Origin: Nocardia sp. CY41
GTDB taxonomy: Bacteria; Actinomycetota; Actinomycetes; Mycobacteriales; Mycobacteriaceae
DNA length: 48,742 nucleotides
Direction of reading: 5' to 3'
Assembly: GCF_009829325.1 (NCBI RefSeq)
Contig: NZ_VUOS01000011.1
Location: forward strand, 1 to 48,742
Part shown: one piece after another, positions 16,471-24,987 of the stretch
How positions within the stretch are numbered: the first letter of the stretch is position 1
Layout of the letters: each line of letters begins with the position of its first letter
Notes under the pieces: model-generated
What the model was told of the DNA's origin: nothing
The model's input: the letters and a program-made list of their open reading frames with translations, nothing else
Database searches by the model: none
Made by a program: the position numbers and the translations under genes

Positions 16471-17915
16471 GCCGGACTTCGACCGACCTCGGTCACAACG
16501 AAATATTCTGGGCGACAAGAAATCTCGGCATCGGGCTGCATCACGATCCGGACGGCGGCCCGGAGCGGCTGCGTTCGGCGCGGCTGCCGATCACCGCGCT
16601 GGTGCAACCGGGCGTTCGCCACAACAATCGGCGTCGGGCACATCTGCTGGTCTCCACCGTGCTCGGCAAGCACCTGCCCACCGATCCGCGCGTGGTGCTC
16701 GGCGCGGGCGATCAGCTGGGCGACCTGGTGCGCGCGGTGCTCGGTGCGCGCGAAGCCGTCGTGCTCGGGTTCGCCGAGACCGCGACCGGACTCGGCCACT
16801 GCGTGGCCGCCCGGATCGGCGCGCACTGCTACCTGCATTCGACCCGGCGCGCGGTGCCGCACGCGCCGACGCTCGCCGGGTTCGAGGAGGGGCATTCGCA
16901 CGCCACCTCGCACCTGTTGCAACCGGCGCCGGCCGACATCTTCGTCAACGATCTGCCGCTGGTGCTGGTCGACGACGAGATCTCCACCGGCGCCACCGCG
17001 ATCGACGCGGTGCGCGCGCTGCACACCTTCGCGCCACGGGCGCACTACGTTCTCGCGTCGCTGGTCGATCTGCGGGCGGAGGCGGATCGCGCCGAATTCG
17101 ACGCCGCGGCGGCGGAACTCGGCGCCCGCATCGACACGGTCTGCCTCGCCACCGGCCGCGCGTCGCTGCCTCCCGGTCTCGTCGACGCGGTGCGGGCGCT
17201 GCCCGAACCACGGCTCAATCCGACCGCCGGACAGGCGGGTTCGTTCGGGCGGGTCGAGATCCCCTGGCCCGCTGCTGTTCCGGAGGGCGGCAGGCACGGC
17301 ATCCTCGCCGCCGACGCCGACGCGTTCGAGACCGCGCTGCTGGACGCGGGGCAGGTGCTGTCCGCCCGGCTCGACGCCGATTTCCCGGGCCGGGCCGTCA
17401 TCGTGCTCGGGCACGAGGAACTGATGTACCTGCCGCTGCGGTTGGCGGTGCTGCTCGCCGATTCGGGGACGCCCACACGTTTCCAGACCACCACGCGCTC
17501 GCCCGCGTACGTGCTGGACGAGCCCGGGTATCCGCTGCGGCGGGGGTTCCGGTTCATCGCGCCGGAGCCTGGCGATACCGCGCCGCGTTACCTGTACAAC
17601 GCGCAATGGCCCGGGACTCTCGACCGGTTCGAGGCCGATCCGGCGCTGCTCGTCGCTCCGCCGCTCGGTGCCGATGCCGGCATCATTGATGACGGTGTCG
17701 GCAGCGGTGCCGAGGGTGACGCTTCGGCGACCGATCCGGTGCTGGTCGTCGTGGTCGACTCGCCGGCCGACACGGCGGAGCTGATGGCCGAGCACGGGCT
17801 GGTCGACGTGCTGACCGCCTCCGGGGCGGATGTGCTGCTCGCCGTGCTGCCGGAGGCGGACCCGCGGCGGCTGCACGCCGAACGCGCGCAGGCGGCGCAG
17901 GGGAGCCGAGCGTGA
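16467..17915 (+). CDS. Phosphoribosyltransferase-TRSP domain protein of Ter operon
   Basis: 482-aa protein with an N-terminal phosphoribosyltransferase domain: the PRPP-binding loop VDDEISTGAT is at about residues 168-177, with the upstream GFAETATGLGH region. It also has a C-terminal TRSP domain, with the name-giving TTRSPAYVL at about 341-350 and VLGHEELMYLPLRLA before it. It would transfer ribose-5-phosphate from PRPP to a base or similar ring. Start ATG overlaps the preceding stop by 4 bases, and its own stop overlaps the next start by 4, so translation is coupled. This PRTase-TRSP pairing is, to my knowledge, a marker of Ter-associated biosynthetic operons. Confidence 0.87.
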   Translation: MSRTSTDLGHNEIFWATRNLGIGLHHDPDGGPERLRSARLPITALVQPGVRHNNRRRAHLLVSTVLGKHLPTDPRVVLGAGDQLGDLVRAVLGAREAVVLGFAETATGLGHCVAARIGAHCYLHSTRRAVPHAPTLAGFEEGHSHATSHLLQPAPADIFVNDLPLVLVDDEISTGATAIDAVRALHTFAPRAHYVLASLVDLRAEADRAEFDAAAAELGARIDTVCLATGRASLPPGLVDAVRALPEPRLNPTAGQAGSFGRVEIPWPAAVPEGGRHGILAADADAFETALLDAGQVLSARLDADFPGRAVIVLGHEELMYLPLRLAVLLADSGTPTRFQTTTRSPAYVLDEPGYPLRRGFRFIAPEPGDTAPRYLYNAQWPGTLDRFEADPALLVAPPLGADAGIIDDGVGSGAEGDASATDPVLVVVVDSPADTAELMAEHGLVDVLTASGADVLLAVLPEADPRRLHAERAQAAQGSRA

Positions 17916-19051
17916 CGAGCACCAGGGTGGGTGCGCTACCCACGCCGCTGCACGGACCGGAGTTCGGCTCCTACGCGGCCGATGAGGTCTCCTGGCTGCT
18001 GAAGGACCTCTCGGACGTCGATCTGGAGGCCGACGTCGCCGAGCGCGAACGGCGGATCCAGGCGGGGAAGGCGCACTACGCGGAGTCGCTGCCGATCGAG
18101 TACCAGCCGGACGCGGCGTACCGGTCGCTGTTCGACGAGGTGCTCGCGACCAGCGCCGAGCGGCTCGCGCTGGCCGTGGCGACCGTGTCGGAACTGGTCG
18201 TCGCCGAACGCGGCGCGGACATCGTCCTGGTGTCGCTGGCCCGAGCGGGCACGCCGGTCGGCATCCTGATGCGCCGTTGGCTGCGTTCGCGGCGGGCGAG
18301 TCTCGAGGTGCCGCACTATGCGGTGTCGATCGTGCGGGATCGCGGCATCGACGCGGTGGCGCTGGACTATCTGGCCGCGCATCACGACCCGGCCTCGGTC
18401 GTGTTCGTCGACGGCTGGACCGGCAAAGGGGCGATCACCCGCGAGCTCACCGAGGCACTGGACGCCTATCACGCGGCCGGTGGCCCCCGGTTCGACGACG
18501 AATTGGCGGTACTGGCCGATCCCGGGCACTGCGTGCGCACCTACGGCACGCGCGACGACTTCTTGATCGCCTCGGCGTGCCTCAATTCGACGGTATCCGG
18601 TTTGGTCTCGCGCACCGTCCTGAACGACACGCTGATCGGCCCCGACGACTTCCACGGCGCCAAGTTCTACCGCGAACTGGCCGGTGACGACGTGTCCGGG
18701 CGTCTGCTGGACACCGTGAGCGGCGCCTTCGACGCGATCCGCGACCGGGTGCCCGCGCAGGTCGCCGAGATCCGCGCGAGTGACCGGACGCCCACTTGGA
18801 CCGGCTGGGCGTCCGTGGAGCAGGTGCGCGAGCAGTACGGCATCACCAGCGTGAATTTCGTGAAACCCGGCGTCGGCGAGACCACCCGGGTGCTGCTGCG
18901 GCGGGTGCCGTGGCGGGTGCTGGTGCGTGAGGCGGACGCGCCGGAGCACGCGCACATCCGCCTGCTCGCCGCGTCCCGGGGTGTCCCGGTCGACGTCGTC
19001 CCCGACCTGGCATATTCGTGCATGGGATTGATCAAGGACGTGCAGCAGTGA
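17912..19051 (+). CDS. StiP/PRTase-like protein with C-terminal PELOTA domain
   Basis: 379-aa protein. The N-terminal part matches the StiP family, annotated either as a cysteine protease or as a PRTase-like fold. Relevant segments are VSLARAGTPVG (about 107-117) and the PRPP-loop-like VVFVDGWTGKGAITREL (about 163-179). The last 50 or so residues (LLRRVPWRVLVRE...HIRLLAASRGVPVDVVPDLAYSCMGLIKDV) fit a PELOTA-type RNA-binding domain. GTG start overlaps the previous stop. It follows another PRTase, so two such proteins occur in one operon. The competing protease and transferase annotations cannot be settled by eye; the PRPP-loop resemblance favours the transferase fold. Confidence 0.85.
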   Translation: MTSTRVGALPTPLHGPEFGSYAADEVSWLLKDLSDVDLEADVAERERRIQAGKAHYAESLPIEYQPDAAYRSLFDEVLATSAERLALAVATVSELVVAERGADIVLVSLARAGTPVGILMRRWLRSRRASLEVPHYAVSIVRDRGIDAVALDYLAAHHDPASVVFVDGWTGKGAITRELTEALDAYHAAGGPRFDDELAVLADPGHCVRTYGTRDDFLIASACLNSTVSGLVSRTVLNDTLIGPDDFHGAKFYRELAGDDVSGRLLDTVSGAFDAIRDRVPAQVAEIRASDRTPTWTGWASVEQVREQYGITSVNFVKPGVGETTRVLLRRVPWRVLVREADAPEHAHIRLLAASRGVPVDVVPDLAYSCMGLIKDVQQ

Positions 19052-19899
19052 ACCTATCTCCGAGAGCCCACCGAAGACGTGCGCTGATCGCGACCGACCT
19101 GGACCGGACGATGATCTACTCGCGTAACGCCTTCAGCACCGCCGCCGACGTGCCGACGGTCTGCGTGGAGCATCTGGAAGGGGCGCCGCTGTCGTTCATG
19201 ACGACCACCGCGGCGCTGCGGATGCAGACCCTGACCGAACCCGCCGCCGTCATTCCCACCACCACCCGCACCATCAAACAGTTCGACCGCATCCGGCTGC
19301 CCGGAGCGCCGTGGCGCTACGCGATCACCAGTAACGGCGGGAACATCCTGGTCGACGGCGTACCCGACCTGAGCTGGCGCATCGCCATCGACGCCCAGGT
19401 TCGCGCGGGGGGCGCCACGTTGTCCGAGGTGAGCAAAGAACTGCACACCCGCATCGATGACTCTTGGGTCACGAAGTTCCGCGTGGCCGACCATTTGTTC
19501 TGCTACCTGGTGGTGCACCCCAAAGAGGTGCCCGAGGGGTTCTTGGCCGAGTGGGACGAATGGTGTCGTCCACGCGGTTGGTCCGCATCCCAGCAGGGCC
19601 GCAAGATTTATACGATGCCGCAGGTCGTCTGCAAGAGCCGCGCGGTCGCCGAGGTGCGCAAGCGTCTCTGGGAAAGCGGAGAACTCGCCGACGAGGCCCG
19701 CACACTCGCGGCGGGCGACGGCGCCCTCGACGCCGAAATGCTCCGCGCCGCCGACTCCGCCATCCGCCCCCGCCACGGCGAACTCGAACAACTCAACTGG
19801 ACCCACCCCAATCTCACCATCACCCGAGCCACCGGCATCCTCGCGGGCGAGGAGATCATCAACTGGTTCATCAAGGGAGCTCCGGCTTCCGCCGAGTAG
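19048..19899 (+). CDS. HAD-superfamily hydrolase of Ter operon
   Basis: HAD-family phosphatase (283 aa). Motif I is TDLDRTM with nucleophile Asp17 and general acid Asp19; motif II is probably TSNGG, and a late motif LAAGDGALDAEML carries the Mg-binding acids. The start is the GTG at 19048, which overlaps the StiP-PELOTA stop by 4 bases; an earlier in-frame ATG lies inside that gene. Last gene of the operon and probably removes a phosphate from the product of the PRTases. Overlaps a convergent small ORF by 29 bases. Confidence 0.88.
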   Translation: MNLSPRAHRRRALIATDLDRTMIYSRNAFSTAADVPTVCVEHLEGAPLSFMTTTAALRMQTLTEPAAVIPTTTRTIKQFDRIRLPGAPWRYAITSNGGNILVDGVPDLSWRIAIDAQVRAGGATLSEVSKELHTRIDDSWVTKFRVADHLFCYLVVHPKEVPEGFLAEWDEWCRPRGWSASQQGRKIYTMPQVVCKSRAVAEVRKRLWESGELADEARTLAAGDGALDAEMLRAADSAIRPRHGELEQLNWTHPNLTITRATGILAGEEIINWFIKGAPASAE

Positions 19900-20137
19900 C
19901 CAGCACGGCATCCGTGTATTGCTCGGCGGTGAGGTCGGTGTCCGCGATTCCGAGTTGACGAAGTGTGGACCGCACTACCTCCAGCGCTTCCGCCGGCTCC
20001 GATTCAGCCACCATGGTCTCGAGCTCGATGAAGCCGACACCGAGCCCTGGCGCAGGATGCACCGAAACTGCGCAGTCGATGGATCCTTCCGATCTCTGGA
20101 GCAAGCGCGCTTCGTTGCGAATGTCCACTGCGGCCAC
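19871..20137 (-). pseudogene. CYTH-like C-terminal fragment
   Basis: 88-aa ORF whose middle (SIDCAVSVHPAPGLGVGFIELETM, in pieces: AVSVHPAPGLG, GFIELETM) resembles the end of a CYTH domain, where a pattern of Asp, Gly-Leu-Gly and Glu-Leu-Glu is typical. It lacks the N-terminal EIERKF-like motif. The frame is open upstream without the rest of the domain, and no ribosome-binding site is visible at the GTG. It overlaps the HAD gene end. Either a remnant of a CYTH phosphatase/cyclase gene or an atypical small protein. Confidence 0.4.
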
Positions 20138-20202
20138 GGTCCCGGCTGCAAGCAGTACCTGTCCGCCTCGGCCTACAGTTTCGGGTTGTCGGAGGATTAG
20201 CC

Positions 20203-20358
20203 GTGGACGGGCAGGGAAGGGGCCAACAAGGCGGTCCCGCCGCCTGGATGGAGCACGCCGATGGGACGTGGTCGGTCGCGGATGAGTACGGATTCGCCGG
20301 CGAACCTTTCCTAGTCATCGACGGAAAGGCATTCCGGATCGACTCGACCAGCGGATAG
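20203..20358 (+). CDS. Small hypothetical protein (51 aa)
   Basis: Short ORF starting with GTG at 20203, seven bases after a strong GGAGG (20191-20195). The protein opens MDGQGRGQQGGPAAWMEHADG, is acidic and aromatic in its middle (WSVADEYGFAG) and ends FLVIDGKAFRIDSTSG. Third-position GC is about 75%, lower than the surrounding genes but not random. No family recognised; the ribosome-binding site is the main support. It ends just before the convergent MerR gene. Confidence 0.5.
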   Translation: MDGQGRGQQGGPAAWMEHADGTWSVADEYGFAGEPFLVIDGKAFRIDSTSG

Positions 20359-20368
20359 TCGTGTCCGC

Positions 20369-20797
20369 CTATCGGCCGATCGGGATGGATTCGCTTGCTT
20401 CCACAGCGCTGGAGGTCGGCTCGAAGGTGGACTTGAAGTCCGGACATTCGACCAAGGGGTCGTGGGTACAGGTGGAGGCGTGGCGGAGGCTGTCGCGCAT
20501 GCGGATGAGGCGGGCTATGTCGTTGTCGAGTTCTCGTGCTTTTTCCGCCATGCGGGTGCGTAGTTCGGCGTCGGTGGGGGAGGCGCGCAGGAAGCGGGCG
20601 ATTTCGGCGAGGGTGAAACCGGCGCCTCGGGCGCAGGAGATGAGGGCGAGGCGGTTCAGGATGTCGGGGTGGTAGGTGCGGCGTAGGCCGTTGCGGCCGG
20701 TCGCTGCGATGAGACCGCGCTTTTCGTAGAAGCGCAGGGCGGAGGGGGCGAGGCCGGTTTGCGCGCCGACCTCGGCGATATCGAGCAGGTCGGTCAT
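20369..20797 (-). CDS. MerR-family regulator with C-terminal cysteines
   Basis: MerR-type regulator (142 aa). The winged helix is N-terminal (LLDIAEVGAQTGLAPSALRFYEKRGLI) followed by a helical dimerisation segment, and the C-terminus has Cys at STCTHDPLVECPD, which may sense metal or redox state. Start ATG at 20797, with GGAGAC six bases upstream; the longer open frame has none. Divergent from a metallo-beta-lactamase-fold gene, with a typical MerR operator between, so it likely controls that gene and itself. Confidence 0.92.
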   Translation of the reverse strand: MTDLLDIAEVGAQTGLAPSALRFYEKRGLIAATGRNGLRRTYHPDILNRLALISCARGAGFTLAEIARFLRASPTDAELRTRMAEKARELDNDIARLIRMRDSLRHASTCTHDPLVECPDFKSTFEPTSSAVEASESIPIGR

Positions 20798-20806
20798 CTC
20801 GTCTCC

Positions 20807-20837
20807 TTGACTTGAACCGCGCTTCAAGTCACAGACT
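20807..20837 (+). promoter_or_regulatory. MerR-type operator-promoter of the hydrolase gene
   Basis: The dyad TGACTTGAA-N6-TTCAAGTCA spans 20808-20831. It sits between a -35 (TTGACT, 20807-20812) and a -10-like CAGACT (20832-20837) spaced 19 bp apart, the long spacing that MerR activators correct. The hydrolase ATG is 7 bases after the -10, suggesting a leaderless transcript. Confidence 0.8.
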
Positions 20838-20844
20838 AGCTCGC

Positions 20845-21642
20845 ATGACAATCCATCACCTCAATTGCGGCTCGGTGCGGCAGATCGAAGCCACCTACGA
20901 CGGCCCCGCCCCCGCCCATGCCGTGAACCACTGCTTGCTGGTCGAGACGGCGTCCGACGGACTGGTCCTGATCGAGACGGGCATCGGACTCGATGACGTG
21001 CGCGACCCGGCGGGCACCCTCGGTACGGACTGGGTCACGATGGCCCAGCCCGTGCTCGCCGAAGACGAGACCGCGATCCGGCAGGTCGAGCGGCTCGGCT
21101 ACGACCCCGCCGACGTCCGGCACATCGTCCTCACCCACCTCGACGTGGATCACTGCGGCGGACTGCCCGACTTCCCGCACGCGCGGGTCCATGTGCTCGC
21201 CGCCGAGCTGGCGGCGGCGCAGGCCGAAGCCCCGAGTTTCCGCTACCGCCCCGCGCACTGGGCGCACGACCCGCACTGGGTGACCTATCCGTCGGACCCG
21301 ACCGGGAAGTGGTTCGGCTTCGACGCGATCCAGCCGAAGGACCTGCCCGACGACTTCCAGCTGATCCCGCTGGGCGGGCACACCGCGGGCCACACCGGTG
21401 TCGCCGTCCGCGCCGGCGACAGCTGGTTGCTGCACTGCGGCGACGCGTACTACTACCACCGCGAACTCGACCCGGCTCCGCAGCCGCACCCGGTGCTCGA
21501 CATCGTGCAGACCGGCTCCGAGGTCCACCACGACCTGCGGCTGGGCACCCAGGCGCGGTTGCGCGAACTACGCCGCGATCATGGTCACGAGATCACGTTG
21601 ATCAGCGCGCACGACCCGTGGGAGTTCCAGCGCGCGAGCTGA
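20845..21642 (+). CDS. Metallo-beta-lactamase-fold hydrolase
   Basis: MBL-fold hydrolase (265 aa). The zinc motif is THLDVDHCGG (HxDxDH rather than HxHxDH), with downstream GGHTAGHTG, HCGDAYYYH and ISAHDPWEF completing the metal site. The residue at the second His position is Asp, which occurs in some MBL lactonase-like members. Start ATG at 20845, decided by the promoter position. Under the divergent MerR. Substrate unknown; a lactone or thioester is plausible. It nearly touches the convergent methyltransferase-like gene, 1 base apart. Confidence 0.88.
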   Translation: MTIHHLNCGSVRQIEATYDGPAPAHAVNHCLLVETASDGLVLIETGIGLDDVRDPAGTLGTDWVTMAQPVLAEDETAIRQVERLGYDPADVRHIVLTHLDVDHCGGLPDFPHARVHVLAAELAAAQAEAPSFRYRPAHWAHDPHWVTYPSDPTGKWFGFDAIQPKDLPDDFQLIPLGGHTAGHTGVAVRAGDSWLLHCGDAYYYHRELDPAPQPHPVLDIVQTGSEVHHDLRLGTQARLRELRRDHGHEITLISAHDPWEFQRAS

Positions 21643-21643
21643 C

Positions 21644-22489
21644 TCACCGACGCTGCCAGCACTGCGCCCGATCGCCGAGGTTCCACCAGGAGACGTAGTC
21701 CTGGTCCTGGTCGAGCACCGTCCATCCGGCCTCCAGCATGTCGAAGAACGCGCTGTCGGCCGTGCGTCCGCCGCGCGGTTCGCCGACGTAGATCAGCGAC
21801 GAACCGCCCGCCTCCTGGTAGGCGGCGAGGGTGCTGGAGGCCATCGGGTTCTCCCAGCCGGGCGGCCAGCAGAGGAACAGCGCGTGGTCGGCGTGCGCGG
21901 CGACCAGCTCGGCTGGGGAGGACGGCGGCGTGGCGGTGGGATGCCAGGTCGTGGTTTGTCCCGCCGCGGCCGGGAACGCGGTATTGATCGTGCGGTCGGG
22001 CGGATGCGAGTCGAAAGCGCTGGTAAGCGCACCGATTCGAGTGAGCTGATGCGCCCAGTAGCCACGCCCGGCGCCGACCTCGAGGATCGGCCTGCCTTGC
22101 GCTACATCCGCCACCCACCGCAGCGTCGCGGGGGAGGGGATCGCGTAGGCGTAGGCGGCTTGCAGGAGGATCTGCGCGTAGGCGAGCCGGGCACTGCCTT
22201 TCGGATTTCCGCCGTTCACCTCCGCACGGTTCCCGCGTTCCCTCGGCGCGGGCGACACCGCCGCGGCGACGATGTCCCAATACGGGTTCGTGCTCACGCC
22301 ACCCGTCATGTAGTGCAGCAGGTGTAGGTCGAACGTGGCGTCGGCGATGTCGTCGCCGGTACCGGGTAGCCGGCCCGCGGTGGCCCAATAATCGGCGACC
22401 CGCGGATACGCTGTCGCGAAACTGGATTCGTCCTGGACCAGGTCCGTCAGCGCCGTGCGACGCTGCGGCGAAAGCGCCAAGTCAGCCAT
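21644..22489 (-). CDS. Putative SAM-dependent methyltransferase-like protein
   Basis: 281-aa protein. An N-terminal helical part (about 1-120) precedes a motif I-like glycine loop, ILEVGAGRGYWAHQL (about 134-148), as in class I methyltransferases. Later motifs are weak: FDSHPPDR for the acidic strand end and ALFLCWPPGWENP, which vaguely resembles the NPPY-type region. The fold is suggested, but substrate and activity are unknown. Start ATG at 22489 is the only plausible one. The nearest upstream gene on this strand is the propeller gene, whose stop is 137 bases away. Confidence 0.7.
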   Translation of the reverse strand: MADLALSPQRRTALTDLVQDESSFATAYPRVADYWATAGRLPGTGDDIADATFDLHLLHYMTGGVSTNPYWDIVAAAVSPAPRERGNRAEVNGGNPKGSARLAYAQILLQAAYAYAIPSPATLRWVADVAQGRPILEVGAGRGYWAHQLTRIGALTSAFDSHPPDRTINTAFPAAAGQTTTWHPTATPPSSPAELVAAHADHALFLCWPPGWENPMASSTLAAYQEAGGSSLIYVGEPRGGRTADSAFFDMLEAGWTVLDQDQDYVSWWNLGDRAQCWQRR

Positions 22490-22625
22490 TCCCCGATTCT
22501 CCGACGACCGTCACCGGGCGCCGGGGAACATCGGGACGAGTTCACCGATCCGTCGCGAATCCTTCGATACGCGTACAGGATTGGCCTATCGGACCGAGTT
22601 ATCCTGACGCGATCCGTCTACCGGC

Positions 22626-24125
22626 CTACTCGGCGTCGCGGATCGACACCAGTCCGCCGAGCGTGCCGAGGTAGGCGGCGCCGTCGGGGCCGATGGCGAT
22701 TCCGGCGTAGTTGTTGTTGAAGCCGAGACCCGTGCCGGACAACTGTTTCCACACGGTCGCGCCGGTGCGGTAGTCGAGGGCGGTCCAGTACCAGGGATCG
22801 CTCGGGTCGGCGCCTTTCGTATAGGTGTAGATCAGGCCGGTGGCCAGGGACAGCTTCGGTACCACCGTGGGCGCGGCTTCGACCGAGTTGGTCCAGGTCA
22901 GTTGGCAGCCGTTGCCGTCGGCGTCGATGTCGACACGGGCGAACCCCGGAGTGGTGGTCTTTCCGGACGCGACCGCGTCGGGATGCGAATACCCGTGATT
23001 GTTCTCGACGATGAGCGAGCGCCCCGCACCGATCAACGAATTCTCCGTGGCACCACGGTCGGGTTCGAACACCGGTACCGCGCAGACCTGCCGTTCGGCG
23101 ACCGACGGCGCCGTGCGGTAGACGACGATGTTCATCGGATCGGCATTGTCGGTGATGGCGACATAGCCGTCCGGCAGCACTGTGGGGGTGGTACCGGATC
23201 CGTCGTCCACCTGGCCCGGCTTGCGCTGGTAGCTGTTGGCATAGGTGGTCTGCCAGGTGATCTGCGGTGCGCCGTCGGGTCCGGCGTCGAAACGGAGAAG
23301 TCGCCGGTTGGTGGCGACGTACACCTCACCGGCCGCGCCGACCGCGAACGAATTCTCGATCTGGTTCTCCGTGCCCGCTCCGAGCCGAACCACCCGCGCC
23401 GCACCGGTATCCGGATCGAGCGTGCCGACCACGCCGTTCGTCTTGGCCACGAACCAGATCAGGCCGTTGGAATCCGGCAGCGCCGAGTTCAGCGTCTCGC
23501 CCTGGCGCAGCACGCCGGTCAGGTCGTAGTCGCGCACCAGCGAGAAGCCGTCGGCGGCAGCATTCTCGGCGAACACTTGGATGTGCCCGGTGCTGGTGCC
23601 CACTACAGCGCGGTCCTCGTCGTCGAGGTAGAAGTACCCGCCGCCGACGAAATTGTTGAATGCGCCGGGCTGCAATATATCGATGGGGCTCTTGCCGGGC
23701 AGAGGATGTTTGCCGAGCACAGTCATCGTCGCCGGGTCGATGAGATAGAGCCCCGGTTGCAGCCCGAGGCAGGTGGTGACGATTCGGCCGGCGCGGTCGA
23801 ACGCCACCGAACCGCACTCGCTGCCGAGCAACAGGGAATCGGTCCGAGGCGCCCGGCCGAGCGGACCGGGGCGGGTATAGGTGTCGCTCATCCACCCGTC
23901 GTTGTGGACGCCCGAATTCCCGTTCGGCGCCAGATGGGGGTTCTGCGGGACCGGCGGGATGCCGGTGACCGGGTCACCGCTCGCGGCGGCACCGACGAAG
24001 CGCGGCGGTTCCGACGCGGCCGGAACGGAAGGGATCGGCACCGCGGCGGCGGGAACCGCTACTGCGGCGAGCAGCGCCGCGGGCAGCGCCGCGCGCCGGA
24101 CCTGGGAGGAGAGGATGTGAAACAC
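22626..24125 (-). CDS. Secreted beta-propeller protein (PQQ-like)
   Basis: About 500 aa, exported. The N-terminus has an Ala/Pro/Val signal-like stretch (RRAALPAALLAAVAVPAAAVP), and repeated strand units such as VAFDRAGRIVTTCLGL, YLIDPATMTVLG, AGEVYVATNRRLLRFDA and AIGPDGAAYLGTLGG suggest a beta-propeller. GTG at 24125 or an ATG at 24179 could start it; the GTG leaves a cleaner signal peptide. Function unknown: such proteins bind ligands or partners, and no catalytic residues stand out. Downstream of the AIM24 genes on the same strand (90-base gap), so it may be co-transcribed with them. Confidence 0.75.
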   Translation of the reverse strand: MFHILSSQVRRAALPAALLAAVAVPAAAVPIPSVPAASEPPRFVGAAASGDPVTGIPPVPQNPHLAPNGNSGVHNDGWMSDTYTRPGPLGRAPRTDSLLLGSECGSVAFDRAGRIVTTCLGLQPGLYLIDPATMTVLGKHPLPGKSPIDILQPGAFNNFVGGGYFYLDDEDRAVVGTSTGHIQVFAENAAADGFSLVRDYDLTGVLRQGETLNSALPDSNGLIWFVAKTNGVVGTLDPDTGAARVVRLGAGTENQIENSFAVGAAGEVYVATNRRLLRFDAGPDGAPQITWQTTYANSYQRKPGQVDDGSGTTPTVLPDGYVAITDNADPMNIVVYRTAPSVAERQVCAVPVFEPDRGATENSLIGAGRSLIVENNHGYSHPDAVASGKTTTPGFARVDIDADGNGCQLTWTNSVEAAPTVVPKLSLATGLIYTYTKGADPSDPWYWTALDYRTGATVWKQLSGTGLGFNNNYAGIAIGPDGAAYLGTLGGLVSIRDAE

Positions 24126-24215
24126 GAATGAACGGTATCCAGATCCGGCGGGCCGCGAATCCCCCACGCGGGTGATCACGCGGGCCCCGGCTGCGACCGG
24201 GAACCGGTCCGGGAG

Positions 24216-24980
24216 TCAGTACTGCTGCTGGCCGGCGAGCTGCTGCGCGATGAGCCCTTGCAGTCTTTGCAGGCCGCCGACGGTGATGCCGCTCTGGATC
24301 TGTCCCTCGATGGTCCGCACCAGCATCGAATCGCTGAGCACCTTCTCGCTGGACTGGATCAGCACGGTCCCCGCACCCGTGAACTCGAACTGGCGCTCCT
24401 CACCGGAGTTCACGCCGAAGCGCGCCGCACCGGCGGCCAGGAAGTTGGAGATCCATCCTTCGTCGTAGTGGTGGCTGGGGGAGGGGCAATCCGCCCATCC
24501 GACCAGTGATTCCGGGTCGACGCGCAGCGGCGGCTCCGCGAACATGACCGGGCCGTTGGACGAGGCGAGGAACTTGCCGGTGCCGATGAGGGTGAGGAAC
24601 CCGGGCACGATGGACTGGTTGAGCGACAGGCCCGGCTCGAAGGCCAGCAGATTCGCCGCCCGGATGGTCAGGTTGCCGTTGTCCTCGAGATCGTAGGAAT
24701 TGATGTCGTAGCCGCGGTCGCCGATGATCAGCTTGCCGTGCCCCTCCGCGACGACGTAATCGCCGGTGAACAACGGCGCGGAGAACTGCTGCGACACCAT
24801 ATGCAGCAGCCCGCCCTGCAATCCGTGCGTGAGCATCTGGAACCGCATGTCGCCGTAATAGGCGATCATCGCGCCCTTGCGCATGAACCACGGTTTGTTC
24901 AGGTCGATGCAGTACGCGTAGCTGTTTCCCGGGATGTTGTCGCTCTCACCGAGATTCATGGGGTTGAGGATCTGGGACAT
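24216..24980 (-). CDS. AIM24-family protein
   Basis: AIM24 (DUF124)-family protein (254 aa). It has the conserved half FMRKGAMIAYYGDMRF, then IGTGKFLASSNGPVMFAE, and ends with a Gln/Gly-rich helix (LQGLIAQQLAGQQQ). Start ATG at 24980; the open frame upstream overlaps the previous gene without resemblance. Third of three AIM24 paralogues, 7 bases after the second. AIM24 proteins are beta-sandwich proteins found beside TerD genes; their biochemical role is not known. Confidence 0.85.
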   Translation of the reverse strand: MSQILNPMNLGESDNIPGNSYAYCIDLNKPWFMRKGAMIAYYGDMRFQMLTHGLQGGLLHMVSQQFSAPLFTGDYVVAEGHGKLIIGDRGYDINSYDLEDNGNLTIRAANLLAFEPGLSLNQSIVPGFLTLIGTGKFLASSNGPVMFAEPPLRVDPESLVGWADCPSPSHHYDEGWISNFLAAGAARFGVNSGEERQFEFTGAGTVLIQSSEKVLSDSMLVRTIEGQIQSGITVGGLQRLQGLIAQQLAGQQQY

Positions 24981-24987
24981 ACCCTGC

